Positions 58,948-64,000 of a stretch of DNA of 64,000 bases are shown here, one piece after another. A model generated the notes under the pieces. That model was given only the letters and a program-made list of their open reading frames with translations, was not told where the DNA came from and ran no database searches. Each line of letters begins with the position of its first letter. Within the stretch, counting starts at the first letter, position 1. The stretch is taken from positions 62,001 to 126,000 of the forward strand of contig PXRP01000001.1 in the NCBI GenBank assembly GCA_003021655.1, written 5' to 3'. Made by a program: the position numbers and the translations under genes. This DNA comes from Halobacteriales archaeon QS_4_69_31. Lineage in GTDB: Archaea; Halobacteriota; Halobacteria; Halobacteriales; Haloarculaceae.

Positions 58948-59003
58948 CCGGCTGCGTGTGTGAGAGCCACACGTTTCAATATCCCCGACGAGAACGGGGA
59001 GAC

Positions 59004-60065
59004 ATGGACGAGCGACGACGGGAGTTTCTAGAGGAGTTACTCGCGACAGCGACGCCGTCTGGCTACGAAACGCCGGGCCAGCGCGTCTGGGTGGAGTACG
59101 TCGAGGAGTTCGCCGACGAGGTCCGCGTCGACGACTACGGCAACGCCGTGGCTGTCCACGAGGGTGGCGCCGACACGGCGTTCGCGCTCGCCGGCCACGG
59201 CGACGAGATCGGGTTCATCGTCAGGGAGGTCACCGACGACGGGTTCCTGCGGATCGGGCGCGTCGGCGGTTCGGACAAGACGGTCTCGCAGGGCCAGCAC
59301 GTCCGCGTCCACACCGCCGACGGCCCCGTCGCGGGCGTCATCGGCCAGACCGCGGTCCACCTCCGTGACAGTGACGAGGACGGGACGACCGACATCGAGG
59401 AGCAGTACGTCGACGTCGGCGCCGACGACGAGGAGACGGCCGCCGAACTGGTCGAGGTCGGCGACCCCGTCACCTTCGTCCAGCAGGTCCACGACCTCGC
59501 CGGGGGACGGCTCACGGCGCGCGGGATGGACAACCGCATCGGGACCTGGGCGGCCGCGGAGGGGCTCCGCCGCGCGGCCGAGCGCGACGCCGACGCGACC
59601 GTCTACGCCGTCAGCACTGTCCAGGAGGAGGTCGGGCTGAAGGGCGCCCAGATGGTCGGGTTCGACCTGGCGCCCGACGCCGTCATCGCGACGGACGTGA
59701 CCCACGCGACGGACTCGCCGGGCGTCCCGAGCGGAAAATCGACGGGGGTCGAACTCGGCGCGGGCCCGGTCGTCGCCCGCGGGAGCGCGAACCACCCGGC
59801 GCTGGTGACAGCCACCCGAGAGGTGGCCGACGGGGAAGGGATCGACGTCCAGTTACAGGCCAGCGGGAGTCGGACCGGGACCGACGCCGACGTCTTCTAC
59901 ACCGCCCGCGGGGGCATCCCGTCGCTCAACGTCGGCCTGCCGAACCGGTACATGCACACGCCGGTCGAGGTGGTCGATACGGCCGATCTCGACGCGCTCG
60001 CGAGCCTCCTCGGTGCGGTCGCCGCGGCCGCCGACGACTACGCGCCGTTCGGCGTCGACCTGTAA
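59004..60065 (+). CDS. M42-family aminopeptidase, 353 aa
   Basis: This is a cobalt/zinc peptidase forming tetrahedral assemblies. The metal and active-site motifs are LAGHGDEIGFIV (His/Asp), GMDNRIGTWA, VQEEVGLKGA (Glu base) and ATDVTHATDSPG, ending with RYMHTPVEV (His). The length is normal. I choose the ATG at 59,004 (MDERRREFLEELLATATPSG). It is the last chromosomal gene before the AT-richer island, whose first gene stops six bases after it. Confidence 0.92.
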   Translation: MDERRREFLEELLATATPSGYETPGQRVWVEYVEEFADEVRVDDYGNAVAVHEGGADTAFALAGHGDEIGFIVREVTDDGFLRIGRVGGSDKTVSQGQHVRVHTADGPVAGVIGQTAVHLRDSDEDGTTDIEEQYVDVGADDEETAAELVEVGDPVTFVQQVHDLAGGRLTARGMDNRIGTWAAAEGLRRAAERDADATVYAVSTVQEEVGLKGAQMVGFDLAPDAVIATDVTHATDSPGVPSGKSTGVELGAGPVVARGSANHPALVTATREVADGEGIDVQLQASGSRTGTDADVFYTARGGIPSLNVGLPNRYMHTPVEVVDTADLDALASLLGAVAAAADDYAPFGVDL

Positions 60066-60070
60066 CAATT

Positions 60071-60847
60071 TTATGACTGTTCAAGAAACCGACTTTCGAG
60101 CAAATCCCTCATAATACCGACGAACGTTTGATAATGTACTTCGTCGCCCGGCTGAGGGGCTGGCGGGTCGGTGACTAACTTTGTCTGGTGGTCGTCGTCA
60201 AGCAGGTTCGTATGCCTGACCACAACACAAGCCGCACCATCGAGATTATTACTCACGTCGCCCCCGGAGCGGTCAATGGCTCGGAACATATCTAAAATTT
60301 CATCGACAATACGCTCGACGTTCGGATGGTCGGTAATATCGTCCGGGTCGCGGGTAGGGCTATCAAAGCGCTCAGCAAGGTTGATTAGCAAGACGCCGCC
60401 GGCAATCGCTCGTTCGTGATGATGGTGCATTATGTCCGCGAACGAGTTAATATCTCGAACTCTGTTCCGTCGGGCCTTCTGGTGTTCCGTCATTATCGAC
60501 TTCGCGTCGAGAGCCAACCAGAGTTCGTCGGGGTCGGATTGCGCGATACGTCGCTCACCACCGAGAGGTAATTGCACCTCACCCTCGGGCGGCCCCATCA
60601 CTAAGTCTGTGTTCCAACTCAGTCCGCCTTCTCCGACTTCGTAGTCTTCTTGGAAAACCACGTCGCCACTCTCTGCGGCCTCGCGCAGAAGGTCGCTCTC
60701 GTATAGCAAGTCGTCAAGAAAGTACCGGCATTGAGCGCCCCCGTGTGCATCCGACCGGGGATGGTATGGAACGTTCTTTGGGTACTTCCACTCACGCTCT
60801 TGTTGTAGATACTCGACAATGCGTTCGTCACCGTATCTGTGTGTCAC
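60071..60847 (-). CDS. Putative type II restriction endonuclease, 258 aa
   Basis: No family match is certain. A PD-(D/E)xK-like pattern is visible: NTDLVMGPPEG (Asp near residue 80) followed by ELWLALDAKSIMTEHQKA (D-A-K near residue 114). The end of the protein is helical with acidic patches. It follows the DNA methyltransferase gene by 43 bases on the same strand. A partner restriction enzyme is the simplest reading; a non-cutting partner is possible. Confidence 0.55.
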   Translation of the reverse strand: MTHRYGDERIVEYLQQEREWKYPKNVPYHPRSDAHGGAQCRYFLDDLLYESDLLREAAESGDVVFQEDYEVGEGGLSWNTDLVMGPPEGEVQLPLGGERRIAQSDPDELWLALDAKSIMTEHQKARRNRVRDINSFADIMHHHHERAIAGGVLLINLAERFDSPTRDPDDITDHPNVERIVDEILDMFRAIDRSGGDVSNNLDGAACVVVRHTNLLDDDHQTKLVTDPPAPQPGDEVHYQTFVGIMRDLLESRFLEQS

Positions 60848-60890
60848 TACTCCGCACTGTTCTGAAGAGCGGATAAAAAATGTTCCGTAG

Positions 60891-61910
60891 TTATCGGGTG
60901 ACTTCGACGTTCAGGTTTTGGTAGTTCGTCAGCGTCCCGCGTTCTTTCTTGAGTCGGTCTTCAGCAATATCGACGTACTCCGGTTCAAGTTCCACGTTGA
61001 TTGAGTTGCGTCCGATACGGGACGCCGCAACACCAGTAGTTCCGGTTCCGGCGAACGGGTCAAGGACGGTATCCCCCACAAACGAGAACATTCGGATTAG
61101 ACGGTCTGCCAGTTTCACCGGATAAGGTGCGGGATGGTCGCCCTGCTTTTCGCCCGTAATATCGTTCCACAGTTGCCGGAAGAACTTCTGGTGGTCGCCG
61201 GCTTCAATCGCACTCAGCACCTTCTCTTCGACCAACGGGGAACGGTATCCGCCGGGCTTTCGGAACAGCAGAATGTACTCGATGTCGTTTTTTATCACCG
61301 CACCCGGCTCGTAAGGTTTGCCGAGGAAACGAGCGTTGCCACCTGCTTCAAGCGAGGCGTTCCCTATCTTGTACCAGATAATCGGGGCGAGATTATCGAA
61401 CCCAATATCGGTAGCGTGTTCCTGAATCGTTGCGTGTAGCGGTAGCACGCGGTGACGACCGTGGTCGCTTCGAGAGCGCAGTACGTCACCGACCACAACA
61501 CAGAGACGGCCACCGGGAACGAGTTTCCGGTACACTTCTTCCCACACAGTGTCCACCAACTCGTTGAACTCTTCGTACTCGTTTACTTCACCCAACTGGC
61601 CATCCGAAGCGTCCCCGTAGTCCTTGAGGTTGAAATACGGTGGGCTGGTGACGGCAAGGTGAACACTCTCGTCACCGACCATGCTCAGGTCGCGTGAGTC
61701 GGCTTGGTGAAGTTCGTGATGGGATGGAAGCGACTTGACTGCCTGTTCTACATCACCCATGCGACCCTTGTCTCGTGCCAGTTCAGGAATCGCAGAGCGA
61801 AGTTCGGTGCTTGATTTCTTCAACAGGTCTCGGCAACTGTCGGGAACGTATTCGTTGAGATTGGGTTTGTCGTCCATAGATGTTGATTCCGGTTGGTCTT
61901 TTGTGGTCAT
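60891..61910 (-). CDS. DNA methyltransferase, beta class (N4-C or N6-A), 339 aa
   Basis: It methylates DNA bases using S-adenosylmethionine. The catalytic motif is VTSPPYFNLKDYGD (near residue 87) and the SAM-binding motif FVGDTVLDPFAGTGTTGVAA (near 280), so the order is IV then I, as in class beta. TSPPY is common in N4-cytosine enzymes. The recognition site is not readable. The ATG at 61,910 overlaps the stop of the zinc microprotein gene by four bases. A shorter start (MDDKPNLNEY) is also in frame. Confidence 0.88.
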   Translation of the reverse strand: MTTKDQPESTSMDDKPNLNEYVPDSCRDLLKKSSTELRSAIPELARDKGRMGDVEQAVKSLPSHHELHQADSRDLSMVGDESVHLAVTSPPYFNLKDYGDASDGQLGEVNEYEEFNELVDTVWEEVYRKLVPGGRLCVVVGDVLRSRSDHGRHRVLPLHATIQEHATDIGFDNLAPIIWYKIGNASLEAGGNARFLGKPYEPGAVIKNDIEYILLFRKPGGYRSPLVEEKVLSAIEAGDHQKFFRQLWNDITGEKQGDHPAPYPVKLADRLIRMFSFVGDTVLDPFAGTGTTGVAASRIGRNSINVELEPEYVDIAEDRLKKERGTLTNYQNLNVEVTR

Positions 61911-62047
61911 TGCTCGTTCTCGTTCTTAATGTTGCGCACTCCGCTCCGGTAGCACTCCCAACAAGGGAAGCCGCCCGGAAGGTCGGCGCAGTCACACTCA
62001 GTTCGCTCTTCGTGGGAGTGAAATACTCCGGGAATTGATTGACTCAT
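61907..62047 (-). CDS. Small zinc-finger protein, 46 aa, first gene of the R-M operon
   Basis: A 46-residue frame (MSQSIPGVFHSHEERTECDC) has CDC near 18 and CWEC near 29, a possible zinc site. It ends in an ATGA overlap with the methyltransferase. A hairpin (62,048-62,072) lies directly upstream of the ATG with AGAAGGC as its 3' arm. It may regulate or assist the methyltransferase. Confidence 0.55.
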   Translation of the reverse strand: MSQSIPGVFHSHEERTECDCADLPGGFPCWECYRSGVRNIKNENEQ

Positions 62048-62072
62048 GCCTTCTTGGTATCTCTGAGAAGGC
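62048..62072. promoter_or_regulatory. Hairpin just before R-M operon start
   Basis: GCCTTCT-N11-AGAAGGC is a perfect 7-base inverted repeat adjoining the ATG at 62,047. It could hide the ribosome binding region in the transcript. A second hairpin, CCGGCG-N7-CGCCGG, follows at 62,079-62,097. Confidence 0.5.
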
Positions 62073-62139
62073 ACCGTCCGGCGTCCATAGCGCCGGGCAT
62101 TTTCCGTGAATTAAGCCCCAATGGACGGCTCCTTCTACA

Positions 62140-62182
62140 ACTATACCTTGGAAGGCACGGATAATAAATGTACTGCCTTGGA
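62140..62182. promoter_or_regulatory. Inverted operator between R-M operon and winged-helix gene
   Basis: ACTATACCTTGGAAGGCA (62,140-62,157) and the facing TGCCTTGGACGGTATAGT (62,164-62,181) form an interrupted inverted repeat (14 of 18 bases match). Each holds a CCTTGGA core. It lies in the shared promoter region of the divergent genes starting at 62,047 and 62,220, with an AATAAATG stretch in between. Confidence 0.55.
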
Positions 62183-62219
62183 CGGTATAGTTAACTGATT
62201 ACAGACAATAGAAGCCAGT

Positions 62220-62483
62220 ATGAGTGAAGAATCAAAACCGGGGCCAACACCGAGAGTGAGCGAAAACGAAATCATCGACTTGTTTCGGGACACGGACGAC
62301 CCCGTACTGTCCACTGCCGAAATGACTGAACGGATACCGCTCAAGCGACGGGCCACCTACAACCGACTTCGTTCGCTGGCCGACGAGGGTCGCTTAGAAA
62401 GCAAGCAGATTGGTGGTCGCAACACCGTGTGGTGGATTGCCGAGTCCGAGAAGCCGGGGCCACGCTCATTCTTCGAACAGTAA
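62220..62483 (+). CDS. Winged-helix regulator, KPGP-type, 87 aa; candidate R-M controller
   Basis: It begins MSEESKPGPTPRVSENEIID, aligning with the two element-borne paralogues near 1.2-1.6 kb. The HTH is STAEMTERIPLKRRATYNRL (about residues 37-56) and the wing ends GGRNTVWWIAESEKPGP. It is transcribed away from the methyltransferase operon, with an inverted CCTTGGA operator between them. It could act like a controller protein that times restriction expression, though it belongs to a different family from known C proteins. Confidence 0.75.
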   Translation: MSEESKPGPTPRVSENEIIDLFRDTDDPVLSTAEMTERIPLKRRATYNRLRSLADEGRLESKQIGGRNTVWWIAESEKPGPRSFFEQ

Positions 62484-62716
62484 GACCACCTCAAAGGAAG
62501 TTATAGAGTTATAAAACGTCTCTTAGCCTCTCTGACGGTCGTGACAGCGATTCCCCCTCGAAAGCATGGATACCACTCGGTCGGACGACGACCACGCTCA
62601 CGCACTACTCACGGCGCTCTCTCGACTTGCTGGCGGTGGGGCTATCCTCGAAAGTCGCGGTAGAAAACTTAAGACTGCCGTTCATGGCGTTATTGGGAAT
62701 GGGTATCCGACCGATG

Positions 62717-62983
62717 TTACTCTTCGTCCGGCTCAAGTTCAGCCGCGTCGAGGTCGCCGTCAAGATACTGTTGACCCTCGTCGGTGAGCGTATAGACGCC
62801 ATTTCCGAGGTGTTGGACGAGTTCGTGGTCAAGTAGTACTTTCGCTCTCTGCGTGATATACGACCTGCTGAACCGCACAAGACCGCTATCTGCCATTTGT
62901 TTCGGTGTTCCAGTCTTGTGTTCAGAGAGGTATTCGAGAATACGCTCGTCGCAGATTACCATAAAGTCACCCGAGAGGCGCAT
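62717..62983 (-). CDS. PhiH1-repressor-like winged-helix protein, 88 aa
   Basis: It begins MRLSGDFMVICDERILEYLS, the hallmark of the haloarchaeal phage phiH1 repressor family, with HTH (PKQMADSGLVRFSRSYITQR) and wing (HLGNGVYTLTDEGQQYLDG). It ends in an acidic tail. The ATG at 62,983 is chosen by family length. It is probably a repressor of island genes. Confidence 0.8.
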   Translation of the reverse strand: MRLSGDFMVICDERILEYLSEHKTGTPKQMADSGLVRFSRSYITQRAKVLLDHELVQHLGNGVYTLTDEGQQYLDGDLDAAELEPDEE

Positions 62984-63093
62984 GAGAGTGTGAGACGCGC
63001 CTTTGAGTGGTGACAACGCCGAATAGTTGATTATCAAATTTAGAGTTTAGTACCAAATTTTCATAATCCGACACCCCGCTACTACGAACTGGT

Positions 63094-63570
63094 ATGGAAC
63101 TGAACCGACGACGATTCCTCGCAACCCTCGGAACGACCGCCAGCGCCCTCGCACTCGCAGGGTGTTCGGAAGACAGCGGCGACTTCGAGGAAGGCAACGA
63201 CGGCGGCAATGGAAACAACAACGACGGCAACAGCGGTGGCGATGGTAACGACACCACCAGTGGCGGCAATGGCGGAAACTCAAACGACATAGAACTACTG
63301 TCGCACGAGATGGTGCGTGAAGATGAAGATAGTGCCGCTGAAAGCGTGAGTGTCGAAGGTGAAGCCGAGAACGTCAGCGGTGGCGAACTCTCGTATGCCG
63401 AAGTCGAAGTGAAGTTCTACGAGGGCGACACGCTGGCCGAATCGTTCCTCGACAACATCAACGGCTGGTCAGCAGATGAGACGTGGGCATTTGAGGTTCA
63501 ATATCCCGGAATCGGTGAGGACGCCGCCGCAATTACCGACTACGAGATCCGGGCTGGCACGTCGCTGTAG
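63094..63570 (+). CDS. Tat-exported lipoprotein with FxLYD-like domain, 158 aa
   Basis: The signal ELNRRRFLATLGTTASALAL ends in a lipobox LAGC (Cys near residue 25). A Gly/Asn/Asp-rich linker (DGGNGNNNDGNSGGDGNDTT) leads to a small beta domain with VEGEAENVSGGELSYAEVEV and WAFEVQYPG, like FxLYD domains. It is surface-anchored. An inverted repeat follows its stop. Confidence 0.8.
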   Translation: MELNRRRFLATLGTTASALALAGCSEDSGDFEEGNDGGNGNNNDGNSGGDGNDTTSGGNGGNSNDIELLSHEMVREDEDSAAESVSVEGEAENVSGGELSYAEVEVKFYEGDTLAESFLDNINGWSADETWAFEVQYPGIGEDAAAITDYEIRAGTSL

Positions 63571-63615
63571 ACGACCGTCCTTTTCGAGTCCCACACTCGA
63601 AGACGACCAGTGGTT

Positions 63616-63659
63616 ATTAACCAACAACACGTTCGGAATCACCGAGTGTGTTGGTTAAT
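63616..63659. terminator. Inverted repeat after the lipoprotein gene
   Basis: ATTAACCAAC (63,616-63,625) and GTTGGTTAAT (63,650-63,659) are perfect 10-base arms around a 24-base loop with further pairing of the inner bases. It lies between the ends of two convergent genes, so a terminator is likely; an attachment or protein-binding site is possible. Confidence 0.45.
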
Positions 63660-63692
63660 CAGGTCGGCAGGACACACCCGAAACGGTCGCCC

Positions 63693-64000
63693 CTACTGCC
63701 CACCCGCCGACTCGTGAAATGACCGTCCCGTCCGGAACTCGGTCAGTTCGGAAATGCGCTCTTCGAGTTCTTCGATTTCCTCACGCAGTTCGTCGGCTTC
63801 CTCACCTTCGGTCGCCGCGAGTTGGTCTTTCAGCCCTTGTAGGCGCGTTTCCTTCTCGTCTTCGTCCACGTCGGCCTTCCGCACGTACTCGCTCTCTTCG
63901 ACCTCGTACACGTCCCTCTCGGACAGTTCGGTCACGTCGAGGGCGTCGTCCACTTTGCTTGAGTCCACGGTGGTCAACCGTTCTCGGTCAATCCCGGCGG
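63693..64000 (-). CDS. Coiled-coil acidic protein (partial, runs off right edge)
   Basis: The visible frame stays open through position 64,000 without a convincing start. It includes RERLTTVDSSKVDDALDVTE and a long coiled coil (KDQLAATEGEEADELREEIE followed by ELEERISEL). It ends in GRSFHESAGGQ. TTG and GTG codons near 63,950-63,977 could also start it. The function is unknown. Confidence 0.65.
   Translation of the reverse strand, partial: AGIDRERLTTVDSSKVDDALDVTELSERDVYEVEESEYVRKADVDEDEKETRLQGLKDQLAATEGEEADELREEIEELEERISELTEFRTGRSFHESAGGQ

Larger units (their letters stand above)
60069..64000. mobile_element. Acquired AT-richer genomic island (runs off right edge)
   Basis: Base composition changes abruptly right after the M42 gene stop. 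The genes are accessory: a putative restriction endonuclease, a DNA methyltransferase, zinc-finger microprotein, winged-helix regulator, phiH1-repressor-like gene, a Tat lipoprotein and a coiled-coil protein. There is no recombinase or tRNA in view. The right end is outside the window. Confidence 0.7.

Noticed and set aside
1-64000. CRISPR arrays and rRNA genes
   Set aside because: The repeats seen are either 30-31 base direct tandems without spacers or scattered hairpins. No rRNA sequence was recognised.

Overview
This window is from a halophilic archaeon (class Halobacteria). Coding density and GC are high, and most proteins are acidic. The tRNA-Trp carries an intron of the haloarchaeal type that encodes a box C/D guide. 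There is a Tat-exported halocyanin-like lipoprotein, leaderless-looking starts and many zinc-ribbon microproteins. I cannot name the genus from sequence alone.

The layout has three parts. (1) Positions 1 to about 21,773 are accessory DNA. It ends against the 3' end of a split tRNA-Trp gene at 21,774-21,947, and its left end lies outside the window. It starts with small zinc-finger and winged-helix genes, a tyrosine recombinase (3,965-4,561) and an AbrB-like microprotein. A long plus-strand operon follows (5,618-16,905) whose products are nearly all secreted or membrane proteins. These are a spike-like surface protein, a run of small multi-helix membrane proteins, a 606-residue membrane protein with a coiled tail, a P-loop ATPase and a 939-residue membrane beta-propeller protein. 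Minus-strand genes run inward from the tRNA (21,703 to 17,599) and end with a large conserved protein carrying a helix-turn-helix. The plan resembles an integrated pleolipovirus-like virus or a plasmid that makes membrane vesicles. That reading is an inference from domain architecture. (2) Positions 22,040 to 60,065 are ordinary chromosome: DNA polymerase IV, a MutS-like ATPase, cysteine synthase, thioredoxin-fold proteins, PurD, a halocyanin-like protein, two heavy-metal P-type ATPases around an AsnC-TRASH metal sensor, UDP-glucose dehydrogenase, an enolase-superfamily dehydratase, a DUF2342 metalloprotease, a MoxR-DUF58-type cluster, a Dna2-like nuclease-helicase and an M42 aminopeptidase. 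(3) Positions 60,069 to 64,000 are a second, visibly AT-richer island. It holds a restriction-modification-like operon, a divergent winged-helix regulator, a phiH1-repressor-like gene and a Tat lipoprotein, and it runs off the right edge.

Most notable are regulatory patterns. A near-palindromic hairpin (core ACCCGCATGCGGGT) recurs five times in the first element. At four sites its G-rich 3' arm sits where a ribosome binding site would, just before a start codon. At three of these the preceding small ORF reads through the hairpin and overlaps that start, which suggests translational coupling by a sequestered ribosome binding site. Three winged-helix proteins with the same KPGP N-terminus, two in the first element and one beside the restriction-modification operon, share a CCTTGGA-type sequence upstream. 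Inverted repeats with a TTAGCT core bracket the membrane-protein operon. Several small genes not found by a length cutoff (AbrB-like, zinc-finger and coupling peptides) are included.
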